This document shows positions 1 to 12,800 of a DNA stretch of 64,000 bases, piece by piece (within the stretch, counting starts at the first letter, position 1; the number at the start of each line of letters is the position of its first letter). Origin of the DNA: Delphinus delphis (Eukaryota; Chordata; Mammalia; Artiodactyla; Delphinidae). The DNA lies in NCBI RefSeq assembly GCF_949987515.2, contig NC_082694.2, forward strand, positions 37,406,451 to 37,470,450, in the 5' to 3' direction. The position numbers were made by a program, and so were the translations under genes. The notes under the pieces were generated by a model. That model was not told where the DNA came from, searched no databases, and worked only from the letters and a program-made list of their open reading frames with translations.

Positions 1-1419
1 TAGATTCATGTATTCATGGCAATCTCAAATAAATAAGACTTTTGAGACTAGGGGTTTGTGGCCACATAATAGAAAAGATGCTTGAGTTTTCTCCCCCAAC
101 AATGCTAGTGTTTTGTGTGACTTTGAAGATATGCGAGCAAGCTAACAATATGTTTTCTAAGAAGTCTAGTAGCCATTGTTAGGATAGTAGGCTTCAAATC
201 AACTTAAATTTAGACATAATAGATAAACTATTATTTAAATCATAATGAATAAAAACCACTGCTATGTACAGAGGCATTTATGTCGAATACAGAAGTACAT
301 TGGCATTCTTCTATAAAATGCAACTATAAAAAAGATTAAGCTATATATTTAAAGTGTCTTACTGGTCTGAAACGGATTATGTACATTAAATCTTCTATCA
401 ATTGTGTTGGTGTAAGAAATAAGGAATATATTTTCATCTCTGTGCCCTGGGTGTAGACATTCCAGTTCATACAGAGAATAAAAATCTGTAAATAAGACAA
501 ATTCTTACTCTCTATGTTATTAGAGGTTTTAGATTTCTTTTTATAATAACTGATGTTCTTTTAAAATTACAAGTGCAAAGTTACCTACTTCTTCCTAGTA
601 ATAGAACTAATAATATATGTAATCAGGAAAAATAAAAATTTTAGCTTGACCTTAACTTTAAAGCTTGATTCCTAGAGGCTAGCCATTTAAATGTAACACA
701 GCCGATCTTCATAAACATATAAGCATAATCTTACATACATTTTTATGATGAGACATACTTGGGACACATATATATATATGAAAACTATGGGAAAAGTTTC
801 TTTCAGAGATAGATGATATGATGATACTTAGTGTTTTTTACCAGTTGGATGGTAACTGCTTCTTTGATTATCTGGAAAAGATCTAGTGATCTTATCTAAA
901 TCTGCTACAATTATCAGCACAACAGACTAGTCCCATTTAAATCAATATTTTCCAATTAACATCAAAAGTACAAGGTTGATGTCCCACCCCTTCATATCAA
1001 CAAAATACCTGTTAAAGGTTTAATTCGCAAAAGAGCGGCTTGCATTCTTACCAAATAAGCCCTTTGGATTCACTGCTAATGACCAGTAAAAAAAAAAAAG
1101 TCACTGTATCTTTCTTTGATTACTGATCTTTGTAGTTAACTAAGGACTGACCAAACTGAAATTCCTTTCCCATATACACAGTTTTCTTTAGAGGATTCAA
1201 ATATTACTGCAAACCTTTAAAGACAGATATTACAAACCTTTCAGGACTTGCTGCTAACTTGCAGTTTGATCCTGCTAAGTGAGGGTGGACTCCTATGCCA
1301 ATTAATTGTAATGGGTCACTCACTATGTTTGCAGATTAAATATCAGACAAAAAACTTCAAGTCTGAATTATAATAATGTTGTGATTTTTTGGCTGATTTT
1401 TCTTTTAAAAAATATTCCA

Positions 1420-1626
1420 GGGCTTCCCTGGCGGCGCAGTGGTTGAGAGTCCGCCTGCCGATGCAGGGGACACGGGTTCATGCCCTGGTCCGGGAAGATC
1501 CCACATGATGTGGAGTGGCTGGGCCCGTGAGCGTCCGGAGCCTGTGCTCCACAACGGGAGAGGCCACAACAGTGAGAGGCCCGCGTACCGCCAAAAAAAA
1601 CAAAAACAAAATAAAACAAAACAAAA
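1420..1626 (+). mobile_element. CHR-type tRNA-Glu SINE, internally deleted
   Basis: The tRNA-derived head GGCTTCCCTGGCGGCGCAG carries pol III box A and box B-like sequences (GGTTCATGCCC). The body ends GCGTACCGCC and an A-rich tail follows. About 19 bp of the body around CCATGGCCGCTGAGCC is missing. Confidence 0.93.
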
Positions 1627-2154
1627 TTCCTGGTATCTAACAACTATATGCAAACCATATTCTTATGTTACATAATTTATGATTGAAAAAATGAAAAACA
1701 TATTTATAAATTCACTGTTAAGTGATTAAACTAGATTGAAGACTCATTCCCAATTCTCTTTTTAGACTTTCTATTTATAAAATAGATTTCATTCTTTCTT
1801 AAAAACGAAAAGGTATAATTAAACCTATATAGCATCCTTCTTCTGATAGGTTCAAAGTGCTTCATATCCTAATAGCAATCCCAAGGAGTGTGGGTAGCAG
1901 GATTGTCACCCCTTATTCTTAGAGTGTACTGATCCTAAACTTTAGTATATCAAATGCAAACATGTCTTTCAGCTATTTATTATAATTACACGAGTATAAC
2001 TAAATGTCATGGTGGATTTATTAAATGTATTTTTTTAAAAAAGCAACTATATTTGAATGTAAAGTAATAAGCAAAAGAGTCTGAAATAGACTAGCTTCTT
2101 AAATTCTATTTATGCATTTCTTGGGGAAAAAGTGTGAGAATTGAGTAATAAAGA

Positions 2155-2418
2155 AAGCGAGAGAGAGGCATGGACATATATACACTACCAAACGTAAGGT
2201 AGATAGCTAGTGGGAAGCAGCCGCATAGCACAGGGATATCAGCTAGGTGCTTTGTGACCGCCTGGAGGGGTGGGATGGGGAGGGTGGGAGGCAGGGAGAC
2301 GCGGGAGGGAAGAGATATGGGAACATATATATATGTATAACTGATTCACTTTGTTATAAAGCAGAAACTAGCACACCATTGTAAAGCAATTATACCCCAA
2401 TAAAGATATTAAAAAAAA
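2155..2418 (+). mobile_element. L1 3' end (3' UTR only)
   Basis: A 5'-truncated L1. It carries the G-rich tract GGAGGGTGGGAGGCAGGGAG, the end CACCATTGTAAAGCAATTAT and an AATAAA signal before a short A tail. The same 3' UTR recurs at 13512, 29102 (antisense) and 52400. Confidence 0.9.
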
Positions 2419-5399
2419 GGAAATATTTTCTTGAAAAAAGTTATTACATTTTTCTCAGAGTTTAAGTTTAAATATATTATACAGTCAAGGAAGCTCCTTT
2501 GGCTATATAATGGCTAGACTGTTGAACCTGTCAAACCCCTGAGTTGTACTTTGAAAAAAGTTATTTTAAGTATATGTGAAAAATAATGAACAAAAATATC
2601 ACACCTAAAATTTATATTAGTAAAATGTAAAATGAAAATCTCAAAAGGAATAGGAAGCAAAGAAATAGAAATCACAGAGCTCAGAGCAATGAAATCTGTC
2701 TCCTATAGAAAACTAATTTCAGAAAACACCTGAAACAGGTTAAACAAATGTTTAAAGGCACAGAGATACAAATGAATAATGTAAACTACTTTCCCTAAAA
2801 AAGATCTAAATTCATTACGTACTTGCAGCAAGTTCTCATTAAAACACGCAATGGTAATCTTGACAAAAATTAAGAAAAATTATAAGGTTTACAGTATCTA
2901 TCTGTGTTTGTAAGTTCCCTTTTAAGAGAAATTACAGCTCAAATATTTTCCGAAGATTACTTAAGTAGAGTCTGTACCTGAGGATCCACAAGATAATATT
3001 ACCAAGAGTTGTCTTCAGTGTCTTAGAAATTGTTTCCTAGCCTTCCAGCATAAAGCTATACTAATTTATATGAGGGAATGTTTGCTTAGAGTGATGTGAT
3101 TCAAGGCAGAGCTGGGAGCTGAACTCTAATGAGAGATCCCAGAGTATGGGAAGAGTAGGTATGTGTAAGAATTTGGTGTGTACACACCATAACAAAGCAA
3201 GGTATCAAAATGTAGGATACAAGAATAGGAAGAAAAGGATGATACAGGGAACCTCGAGCCCCCAAGTGGCAAATGTCATCTCTGTAACTGATCTGAGAAA
3301 GGGGAACCCTTTAACTTTCTCTGACCAATGATAATCAGTTCTGCTCTAAAGACCTTCAGAGTCAGTTTTTTTCCCTGTTTACCAAGAAACTCCTTATAGC
3401 AACCCCAATTTTTCATATTTAAGCTCATGTTTTTCTTAGCTGACACTCAGAAGATATGAAAAATAGACTGTCACTATTCCCTCCCTTAACTTATTCATTG
3501 AACAAACATTTACTTAATACTTGGTGCTGGGGATACAAGGTTCTTGTACTTTGAATAGCTCACAGTTGAGGGAGAGAGAGATGTATAATTAGATAATTAT
3601 ATGGGAAATGTGGCAGTAGTAATACGTACAATATATTAGAAAAAGATACAGGAAAGAGAATTAACTCTGCTGCTAGGAGCCATGACAGAGGTACTCACAG
3701 AAGTTATTTTCCTAACAAGGGAAGACAGGCATTTCAGGGAGAACAGCAAATGCTTGATACAGGAACGAAAGAGTATGCCACATTCTAAGCAACTTAGTTG
3801 AGTTAGACTGTAGAGTGAAAAATGGGAGAGAGTTGAGAAATGAGGCTAGAAAGGGAAGGGGCAGGATTTGCAAGAACTTTTTATATGAGGCCATTCTGAG
3901 TAGTTTGGAACTTATTCTCTTGGGTAAACGGGAGAAAGAATCTGAGCCTTCATATACTCAAATTACTACTTAAACTATTTCACAGTCCTCTCTTTATATT
4001 TCATAAGCCTGTCTTTCCTTAAAAGTAGACCTTTGCTTTCAATCCTTTAACACTTCTCTGAATCCTCTGTAAGTTCTCTCTCTCAGCCCAGAACTAGATA
4101 CAAACTAGATACCTCAAAAGCAGTTAACATGTACAGAGTAGACGGACATTGTCCCATGCAATTATACTTCTATTTAAGAACTCTAACATCAATTATTAAA
4201 ATAGCTCTACTCATTCTTCCTGGTATTCATCAGAAGGTCCTAGATTAGCTGTATAGAAACGAAGTTTAGAAGGATAAGAGATAGAAATTGCTGAAGAAGT
4301 CCTATATCAGCAGTCTCCTAAGAGTAACTAAGCTCTTCGGTAAACTCTTGAAGATTTAAGGTCAGTGACTCATTTATTCAAGACTTGGGGTCACTCCTGG
4401 GTACCAACTTTTTTTTTTTTCTCACTCTTGGGAACTCAGTTAAACTAAGAACACAAAAAGCCGTGGGTACCTGCGGGTATATATATATCTCTCCCTGCCA
4501 GCAACTAGACTCTTAGTACCAAAGCATACATTATAAACGCAAGATAATTTATAATGAATTTAAAAATAAGGGCATGGTAAATTAAGGCTCAAATTAAAGA
4601 GCATAAGGAAGTGAAAATAGTAGCAGCAGTTCACTAAATTAGATGCCAGATTTTTTTTTTTCTTAGTTAAACCTGCTTTTTATTTACCAGAAGTCTTTTG
4701 ATCTCTCCAGAGTGAAAGGGATGCTGACACTGAAGTGGGGATGGCATTAGTCATGGTTCCCTTACCCACTCCACCGTGGACACCAATTAATTTGAATGTC
4801 ACACAGGAGAAAAAAATTTTCTTTGCCTCCATATCACAAATGGAAAAACAGATTTAGAGAGATTAAATAATTTCTACTTTTAGTATCATTTAACTCATAT
4901 TCAGTTGCTCCAGAGATGAAATTTGGTATTTTCCCTTTTAATTTTGTCAGCCAAGTTGGCCATACTACTTTTCCAAAATATGGACAGTACTACTAAATAA
5001 CTCAAACCTGTATGTACAAGAGCTACCAGAAATGATAAAGAAAATGATCAAATTAAGAAAACTACCATATCATTGGAAAAGCTATCCACCTGATTATAAA
5101 GTTGCACACTAAACTGAAAATCTGAAAAGCAATGGCAAGGTCTAACTTCTTTTGTGAAACGGGAGTTACCTGATATTTTACATTTTCTTTCTTAAATCAT
5201 TTCAATATTAGCTATAAGGCCCACAGAGTAACAAATGTCAAAACTAGAGCAACAGTCCCAGAATGTACTATTTAGGTCATGAAACTGATGTTCTTCCCAA
5301 CACATCTGTATACGGCTTGACTTATCTGAAAAATGAGCAACAGTAGAATGCGCAAGAGAGTTTTTAAAGTGAGCTTAAACTATAACTGAGAAGAGGCTA

Positions 5400-5795
5400 C
5401 AACAATATCTTCCATGCCACACATTCTTCTTACAATGTGGTGGGGTCTATGTCTCTGCTACTTAAACCTGGGTGTGGCTTTGTGTCTCCTCAGGTCAACA
5501 GTATGGCAAAGGTGACTTTTAAAGCTAGATCATAAGAATGCATAAGAGAGCTCACTTTACTCTCTTGGGACACTCGCTGTTAGACCCAGCCACCATGCTG
5601 TGAGGAAGCCCAAACTAGCCCAAGTAGAGAAACCATATGGAGAGGCCACATGTAGGTGTTCCAACTGACAGCATAGTTCCTAGAAGAAAACCAGCCCCTG
5701 ACAACATGCAACAGAAATAAAACATTCTCCCAGTGTCCTATCCTAAGGCCTAATTTATAGAATCTGTAAGCAAAATAAAATGGTTATTTTATGCC
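5400..5795 (+). mobile_element. MLT1-type solo LTR (MaLR, ancient ERVL-like)
   Basis: A degraded LTR with MLT1 hallmarks: CCACCATGCTGTGAGGAAGC, TATGGAGAGGCC and a terminal AATAAAATGGTTATTTTATG. It is a non-coding remnant with no viral gene. Confidence 0.65.
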
Positions 5796-6061
5796 AATAG
5801 GTTTTCAGTGTTTTATAATGTAGCAAAAGATAACCTGAAAGAGGAAGGGTAGGGAAAATATCTTTGGGACTGTTTGAAGCATAGTTTCATAAGCAGTAGG
5901 GTACAACTTTGCGTAAGTGGGAAACAAATGCAATAAAGTAAGCAAATGTCTTCTCAATGTGAACAGAATTGATAGTACTGAATTCGCCATTTATTCCACA
6001 CCTAAGCACAAACAAATATAATCAACTGTAAAAGTGAACAGTTCTTTCTACATCTCTTCTT

Positions 6062-6064
<3 letters not shown>

Positions 6065-6098
<34 letters not shown>
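6065..6098 (+). repeat. (AC)n microsatellite
   Basis: About 17 uninterrupted AC units, likely polymorphic. Confidence 0.98.
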
Positions 6099-6100
<2 letters not shown>

Positions 6101-6315
6101 AGAGATACTGAAACACAACATTAGTTTAAATGAAACAGCTTTATGGTCAAGTACATTTGGGTATGCTAAGAAAACAATCTATTAAAAACATCCTTTTTGG
6201 ATCCCAAAAATTTCCCTAGTTTAAAATATTTATCTAAACACGACATATTTTTAAAAGAGAGAATAAAGGGAAAAAACTCTGTAAGCCATTTGTTATATTA
6301 CCCTTAAGGATAAAT

Positions 6316-6521
6316 TTTTTTTTTTTTGCGGTATGTGTGCCTCTCACTGTTGTGGCCTCTCCCGTTGCGGAGCACAGGCTCTGGATGCGCAGGCTCAGTG
6401 GCCATGGCTCATGGGCCCAGCTGTTCCGCGGCATGTGGGATCTTCCCGGACCTGAGCACAAACCCATGTCCCCTGCATCGGCAGGTGGACTCTCAACCAC
6501 TGCGCCACCAGGGAAGTCCGA
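6316..6521 (-). mobile_element. CHR-type SINE
   Basis: Antisense full-length short-form SINE with a T13 tail. It is flanked by a TSD GATAAAT at 6309-6315 and 6522-6528. Confidence 0.94.
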
Positions 6522-7214
6522 GATAAATATTAATATTTTGATTATTTTCCTTCCTGAACTTTTCAATGCATATATAAAAACACAGTCTTTCAAAATGGAG
6601 TTCGTATGCCATATGCTATTTTATATCTTTCTTTTTGTACAAAATGACACTGTGAACATTTCCCTATGTCCTTTCAATATTCTTTCAAAACATTACTGAA
6701 TAATTTTCAATAGCTACATAACAAGTATATATATTTGTTGTAATTCATTTGATCATTCCCCTAGTCTGAGTGACTGCCATTCCGTAACTTTTGCTATTAT
6801 AAATAACTATGTGATGAAAACCTGCATATTGATCTTTGTTAGTGGAATTATTGGATAAAATGGAAAGAGCATTTCTTAATGAAGTTTACTTGCTTTCCAG
6901 AAAGATGTGGCAAGTAACATGCTACCAGCAGTATTATCCAACTCGATGAAACATCACTAACATCATGTTTCTTAAAATCCAAGTTATATATTTTACAGAT
7001 ACAGTAAGATGTCACAGACATAGAATATGCGATGTTTTAGTAGTTAACTTATGATACTGAATTCACACTAATGTAATTTAGCTAAAAGTTTAAGTTTTAT
7101 TTGGGAAATTAGAAGTGCAAGCAAAATTACTGGTGCCTTAAAAAGAAGAGATGACCAATAAAATATCTGTTGACAGTTTAAAGTAATAAATGAATAAATT
7201 GAATGAAAAAACAA

Positions 7215-7390
7215 ACAGCCTTAAAAATCAGGATACTTGAATTCTAAGCCTAGTTTGCCACTGTTTGCAACCCTAGGTAAATTTAAACACCCTTTCCTAA
7301 CTCGTTTTCTTAACCTCTACAATGGATACAACAGTAATATCTATTCCTACTTCACAAGGATTTCAGAAAAATAAACAAGAAGGAAATAAA
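7215..7390 (+). mobile_element. MIR SINE fragment
   Basis: Ancient MIR-like core: GATACTTGAATTCTAAGCCT, then CCTAGGTAAATTTAAACACC and TCTTAACCTCTACAATGG. Confidence 0.55.
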
Positions 7391-7394
7391 ACAT

Positions 7395-7640
7395 AATGCT
7401 TTAAAAACATACTCTCTGAAGTCAAATTGTCTAGGTTCAATTCTTGGCTCTGTTACTTATAGGCTGTGTGACCATGGGCAACTCATTAATTTGTATGTCA
7501 GTTTTCTCAACTATAAAACAGAGATTATACTTAACTCATATAATTGTTGTGAAGATTAAACAAGAAAATCCACAAGAAAGCACTTTGAATCCTGCTTGAT
7601 ACATGGTAAGTGCTCATAAACATTAGATGACAATTATTAA
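7395..7640 (+). mobile_element. MIR SINE
   Basis: Clear MIR core (GGCTGTGTGACCATGGGCAA, CAGTTTTCTCAACTATAAAA) and 3' end (TGGTAAGTGCTCATAAACAT). Confidence 0.85.
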
Positions 7641-7864
7641 TATATGTAAAATTTACACATAGGTAAAATAATGGCTTTTTAAGATCTACTTGGCAGACAG
7701 ATCATTTAAATCTCAGGTGTTCTAAATTTAAAATCAACACACTTGAAAAATATAGAGCTATAAATTTTTCATAATTTTTAGAGCCTGAAAGAACTATGAA
7801 ACAAAATTTATCACAAATAAAATATAATATCAACAAAATAACTTTCTTTTTAAAGAGAATATTC

Positions 7865-8255
7865 TCTCTGTGGCTATTTAGTTAACTGGATCCTTCTCTC
7901 CCATCAAGTCTTAGTTCAAATGTCCCCTCCTCAAGTCACTCGTACCTACTCAAATTATCCTCTACTATATCATGTAGTTTTCACAGTCTGTAGTTAACTT
8001 ATTTATTCATTATTACCAGTCTCTTCCCACCAAAATGTAAATTCCATGAGAGAAGAGGCTTTGTCTTTTTTTTTTTGGGGGGGGGGATCTTAGTTCCCTC
8101 ATCAGCGTTCGAACCTGCACCCCCTGCAGTGGAAGTGTGAAGTCTTAACCACTGGACCACTAGGGAAGTCCCCGAAGCTTAGTCTTTTCTATCTCTACAA
8201 AAATACTAATTTCTGACACTCAATAAATATCTGACTGAACCAACAAATTCATGAT
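7865..8255 (+). mobile_element. L2 LINE 3' fragment, split by a SINE
   Basis: L2-like text (CTTAGTTCAAATGTCCCCTC, AATTCCATGAGAGAAGAGGC) continues after the SINE at 8066-8173 with ACACTCAATAAATATCTGAC, the usual L2 end. Confidence 0.75.
8066..8173 (-). mobile_element. Short tRNA-Glu SINE, older type
   Basis: Antisense SINE head only (CCACTAGGGAAGTCC on the plus strand) with a T/G-rich tail. Approximate TSD: GGCTTTGTCTTTT and AGCTTAGTCTTTT. It is inserted in the L2. Confidence 0.85.
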
Positions 8256-8332
8256 ACAATAGATGGCTAGGCACTGAAAGAGCTGGTATAAAGACTACAA
8301 AATTTCTTCCTCAGAAAAAATGGCCATCTAGA

Positions 8333-8545
8333 TTAGCATTTCTCAAAGATTTTTATCATGACCCACAATTAAAAATACATTTTATATCAAGATCCAGTAA
8401 GCACACATACCCACGTAACTAAAACAAGTCTCACACAAAAGTACTATGATGTGTGATAAATTCTGATATTTTCGATTTCATTTAAATATTCTATTCCTTT
8501 TCATTGAAAATAAAATTACTGTGGCCCACTACACTGATTTTATGT
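8333..8545 (+). mobile_element. hAT (Charlie/MER-type) nonautonomous element remnant
   Basis: TTTCTCAAAGATTTTTATCA followed by ATGACCCACAATTAAAAATAC resembles the left part of a Charlie-related MER. The right end is degraded near CTGTGGCCCACTACACTG. Confidence 0.45.
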
Positions 8546-8574
8546 CAGATTACTGTGTAAAGACTTGAAGTCTG

Positions 8575-8740
8575 TATATTGTACAGCACAGGAAATATAG
8601 CCAATATTTCACAAAAATTTTAAATGGAGTACAGTCTATAAAATATTGAATTACTACGTTGTACACCTGAAATTAATATAATATTGTAAATCAACTATAC
8701 TTCACTTAAAGAAAAACAAAATAATAATAAATAAAGAAAA
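8575..8740 (+). mobile_element. L1 3' end fragment, old
   Basis: GTACAGCACAGGAAATATAGCC to GTTGTACACCTGAAATTAAT is the 3' terminus of an older L1. A matching piece lies at 35850-35995. Confidence 0.7.
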
Positions 8741-8763
8741 AAAAAGACAAAGTCTGAAAAACA

Positions 8764-10885
8764 GTGGTCAAGTTCAGAGGTTATTCTCTGAAAGACATTA
8801 AAAAAAGTATGCATGGGAAGGAAGAAATAAAACTGCCTTTGTTCATAGATGTCATGATTATCTTATGTAGGAAATCTGAAAGAATTGAAGGAAAAAAAAA
8901 AAAAGAAGCCAAACCTCTCCTGGAACTAATAAGCAATTATAGCAAGGTTGTAAGATACAAGGTTAATATGCAAAAGTCAATTGCTTTCCTATATACCAGA
9001 AATGAACAAGTGGAATTTGAAATTAAAAACATAATCCTACTTACATTTGCACCCCCAAAATGAATGTCTGTGACATAGGAGAAAAGCAACACAATGGAGC
9101 AAAGATCATCTTTTCAACAAATGGTGCTGGAACAACCAGACATGCACATGCAAAAAAATAAATCTAGACACAGACCTTACACCTTTCACAAAATTTAACT
9201 CAAAATGGATCACAGACCTAAATGTAAAACACAATACTGTAAAACTCCTAGAAGATAACACAGGAGAAAACCTAAATGACCTTGAGTATGGTGATTCCTT
9301 TTTAGATATAACGCCAAAGGCATGACCCATGAAAGAACTAATGATTAAACTGGGTTTCATTAAAATTTAAAACTTCTGCTCTGTGCTTCCCTGGTGGCGT
9401 AATGGTTAAGAATCCGCCTGCCAATGCAGGGGACAGGGGTTTGAGCCCTGGTCGGGGAAGATCCCACATGCCGCGGAGCAGCTAAGCCCGTGCGCCACAA
9501 CTACTGAGCCTGCGCTCTAGAGCCCACGAGTCACAACTACTGAGCCCACGCACCTAGAGCCCATGCTCCACAACAAGAGAAGCCACCGCGATGAGAAGCC
9601 TACGCACTGCAACAAAGAGTGGCCTCTGCTCGCCGCAACTAGAGAAAGCCTGCGCACGGCAATGAAGACCCAATGCAGCCAAAAATTTTAAAACATGAAT
9701 TAATTAATTAAAAAAAAAACTGCAAAAAAAAAAAACCTTCTGCTCTGTGAAACACAATGTAGAGAGAATAAGAAGACAAGCCACAGTCAGGGAGAAAATA
9801 TTTGCAAAGATACAACTGATAAAAGACTGGTATCCAAAAGAAACAAAGAACTCTTTAAACTCAGCAGTAAGAAAACAACCGGATTAAAAAATGGGCCAAT
9901 GATCTTAAGAGACACCTCTCCAAAGAAGATATACAGATGGCATATAAGTATATATAAAGATGTTCCACATCATATATTATCAGCAAAATGCAAATTAAAA
10001 CAATGAGACACCACTACACACCTATTAGAATGGCTAAAATCCAGAACACTGACAACATCCAATGCTGGTGAGAATATAAAACACAAGAATTCTCATTCAT
10101 TGCTGATGGGAATGAAAAATGGTACACCTACTTTGGAAGACAGTTTGGTGATTTCTTACAAAAGTAAACATACTCTTTCCATAAGGTCCAGCGAACGTCC
10201 TTGTATTTACCCAAAGGAGCTGAAAACTTAAGTCCACATAAAAGCCTTCATGTAGATGACTATAGCAGCTTTATTCATGATTGCCAAAACTTGGAAGCAA
10301 CCAAGATGCATTTCCGTAGGTGAATGGATAAACTGTGGTACCTCCAGACAATGGAATATTATTCAGCATTAAAAAGAAATGAGCTATCAAATCATGAAAA
10401 GACATGGAGGAACCTTAAATGCATATTACTAAGTGAAAAGAAGCCATATCAGAAAAGGCAACATACTACGGTTCCAAATATATGACATTCTGGAAAAGGT
10501 AAAATTATGAAGACAATAAAATTATCAGGTTCCCAGAGGTTGGGGATGAAGGGAGAGATAAATGGGTGAAACACAAAGAATTCCTAGGGCAGTGAAAATA
10601 CTCTGTATGATATTATAAAGATGTATACGTGTCATTATACATTTGTCTAAACTCATAGAATGTACACCAAGAGTGAACCATAACGTAAACTACAGACTTT
10701 GGGTAATAATGATGTGTCAATGTAGGTTCACAGTTTTAACAAATGTACCACCCTGGCAGGGCATGTTATTAAGGAGGGAGGCTATGCATGTGTGGGTTGA
10801 GAGGGTATATGAGAAATCTCTGTACCTTCCCCTCAATTCTCCTGTTAACTTAAAACTGCTCTAAAAAAATAAAATCTTAATTAAA
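8764..10885 (+). mobile_element. Decayed L1 ORF2 3' half
   Basis: Broken frames match L1 reverse transcriptase, with LPLFIDVMIILC replacing the catalytic DD region, then the C-terminal domain and 3' UTR. A large internal deletion occurs near 9065 and many stops are present. It is split by a long-form SINE at 9385-9735. Confidence 0.82.
9385..9735 (+). mobile_element. Long-form CHR SINE (about 350 bp)
   Basis: Long form with repeated CACAACTACTGAG units and an end at AATGCAGCCAAAAA. The TSD CTTCTGCTCTGTG is present on both sides, ending just before 9385 and starting at 9737, and dates it after the host L1. Confidence 0.93.
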
Positions 10886-11074
10886 AAAAAAAAGAACATG
10901 CAGTTTTATGTATATGTAAAATTGGGGGTAGGGCAGGGTTGTCATAATTTTCAGATTCATGAAGAGGTTCATGTCCCCCTAAATCTAAATCTATTACTAT
11001 ATGTTCGTTATTATCTGTGAGGCACTACACAAAAATATGTATAAAAATATGGCTTAACATAGGGATGGCAGTAT

Positions 11075-11285
11075 ATGATAGGAAAGAGGATTGACTCTGG
11101 AGTCTGGTAAGTCTTGGGTTCAAATCCTAAATTCATCATTTATCGACTACAACCTTGTACATATTATCTTACCCATCAGCCTCAGTTTTCTTATCTAAAA
11201 AGGAGTTTGCATATCTACTTCATGAGGTTAGGTAAAATAAAAATTATGTAAAACATCCATTATAGTGCCTGGAATATATGCTAAG
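11075..11285 (+). mobile_element. MIR SINE
   Basis: MIR-like: GACTCTGGAGTCTGGTAAGT, TCAAATCCTAAATTCATC, CAGCCTCAGTTTTCTTATCT, and the 3' part TATAGTGCCTGGAATATATG. Confidence 0.8.
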
Positions 11286-11287
11286 TA

Positions 11288-11354
11288 TTGCGCTGGCCAA
11301 AAAGTTCATTTGGGTCTTATGGAAAAACCCGAAAGAACTTTCTGGCCAACCCAA
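11288..11354. mobile_element. Palindromic mariner MITE (67 bp)
   Basis: Nearly all of the element is two terminal inverted repeats: GGCCAAAAAGTTCATTTGGG and its complement-like CCCGAAAGAACTTTCTGGCC. It sits between TA dinucleotides at 11286-11287 and 11355-11356, as expected for mariner. It resembles the small mariners of cetartiodactyl genomes. Confidence 0.88.
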
Positions 11355-11725
11355 TATTTCAATAAATTGTAGGCATCATTATTATATTCTAATGTTTCCA
11401 ACAAAATTAACTTCCATTGACAAAATACAATCCTAAGCAAAGTACAACTAAATTACAAAGGGTAAATTAACAAAAAAACAGATTATTCATGTATATGTGG
11501 AAATTATATTCCAGGACTTTTTCTAACAGCTAATACTGCTGTGCAGGAATAATTACAACCTGCTCCTCCAAGTATGGATTTATCAGTTCAAAGAAAGCAC
11601 CAAGTACCCACAGTATACACAGTCTGTGGAAAAATAATTTATCAAAAATATAAATAAGTTACTCTTATTTACACCCCCAGGATTACAATGAACAATGTAT
11701 GTTTTTTTTAACTAATGTTCCTCAC

Positions 11726-11869
11726 ATCACTTAGCTGCCTGTTGCAGAGCGGTGTGGCTGCGTTGGTATTCTGCTTATTCCCTGCCTTTAAAGCTGCATC
11801 TCTTCTTGCTTGCTCAAGCAGAACTCTTGCTCTTTCTTTGAGTTCTTCTTGTCTGGATAACATTCGATG
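11726..11869 (-). CDS. EHBP1: EHBP1 internal exon: charged helical segment after the linker
   Basis: A 144-nt exon of 48 codons, phase 0 at both ends. It starts HRMLSRQEELKERARVLL and ends CNRQLSD. Heptad-like Leu/Ala spacing among Arg, Lys and Glu suggests an amphipathic helix or coiled coil. In EHBP1 this part lies between the linker and the C-terminal bMERB domain that binds Rab8-family GTPases. The acceptor is a T-rich tract ending TTTTTAAG and the donor is GTGAGG. Reading past the donor meets a stop after five codons, so retention of the next intron would truncate the protein. The following EHBP1 exon was not found in 1-11725. Confidence 0.95.
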
Positions 11870-12760
11870 CTTAAAAACAAAGATACAGAATTAGAAGCCA
11901 AAACAAACAAACAAAACCCCCCAAAACCCATGTAATCCATTTTTGTAAACTAATCAATAGTTATACAATTCGTCAAAATAATAGTGGTCAGGAATAAGAT
12001 TGTAGTTTTATGAGATTACCCATAGAAAATATTAATGTTGACTAGAAACTGTGGAATGAATACATATATCTTGACTAAAAGGAACTATACCTTTACTGGC
12101 TAAAACTGGGTTAAATTTAATTACATTTTCATTAGAACATAGTCTCATAAGGTATAAAGTCCATACACATATTATATACATTCTTCAAATTTGCTAATCA
12201 CAGTATAATCTGGCAAAGACATTTTTTCAAGTCCGTAGTTTTATAGTTGTATAGAATTGATAACAAGGTGTCTTCCAAATTTGCATTTTGAAAGATTTTA
12301 ATTATCTGTGGCAACAACTCTTTAAATTCTTGACAATTTAACGTTTATAGAAAATTCAAAGCTATAGTATTTTATTTAAAGAAAAATAATACTGTTTTTC
12401 TCTATGGCTCACTCTCCTTACAACAATTAAACATCAGAATTAGAACAGTATTTTCTTGGATTAATTTGTAATCTTACAATATATTTTTGGAGAAAAACAG
12501 GTAGAACCTCAATGGAAATCAGCTCTTAAATGGGGGCATTAATCCAAAGCACAAATATTCATAATGTGTATAGTTCAAATTCCTTTTCTCTACTAAAGTA
12601 GCCAACTTCTGACTTTAGATGGCTATGACTATGACTTTAATACTTAATTTCTTTTAATTCCTTTTCTTTGCATAGTTTTGGTTCAGTCATAATTATCATT
12701 CATGGTCAAGGAAGAGGTAATAAACAGCAACCTATTACTTTATTTGGAATAATGTGAAAC

Positions 12761-12800
12761 TTAAAAAATTTAGTACATCAAAAAAAAATTTAGTACATCA
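12761..12800 (+). repeat. 20-bp tandem duplication
   Basis: Two adjacent copies of a unit ending AAATTTAGTACATCA, differing only in the first two bases. Confidence 0.9.

Larger units (their letters stand above)
1..11725 (-). other. EHBP1: EHBP1 intron, partial (downstream of the 11726-11869 exon)
   Basis: At least 11.7 kb of intron. Apart from the repeats listed separately, I see nothing recognisable in 1-1419, 1627-2154, 2419-5399 and 6100-6315. A weak MIR/L2-like stretch lies at 3475-3700 (ATTGAACAAACATTTACTTA, then GGTGCTGGGGATACAAGG). At 6530-6900 the sequence resembles the antisense 3' part of a very old L1 (CTATTATAAATAACTATGTG), too decayed to name. No further EHBP1 exon was seen. Confidence 0.85.

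Noticed and set aside
1368..1653. Open frames of 60-120 codons over SINEs, with text like [16 protein letters not shown] or VESPPADAGDTGSCPGPG
   Set aside because: They recur at every CHR SINE in this window in both orientations. They are by-products of the GC-rich SINE body, not genes.
6065..6098. Regular short repeats as a possible array
   Set aside because: It is a plain AC dinucleotide microsatellite. No CRISPR-like spacing occurs anywhere, and none is expected in a mammal.
9385..9735. tRNA gene-like pol III boxes in SINE heads
   Set aside because: The tRNA-Glu-like head has diverged, cannot form a full cloverleaf and is attached to a SINE body. No free tRNA gene was found.
11710..11727. 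Read-through past the 11726 donor as an alternative C-terminus
   Set aside because: A stop follows after five codons. The canonical GTGAGG donor and known exon structure make normal splicing far more likely.
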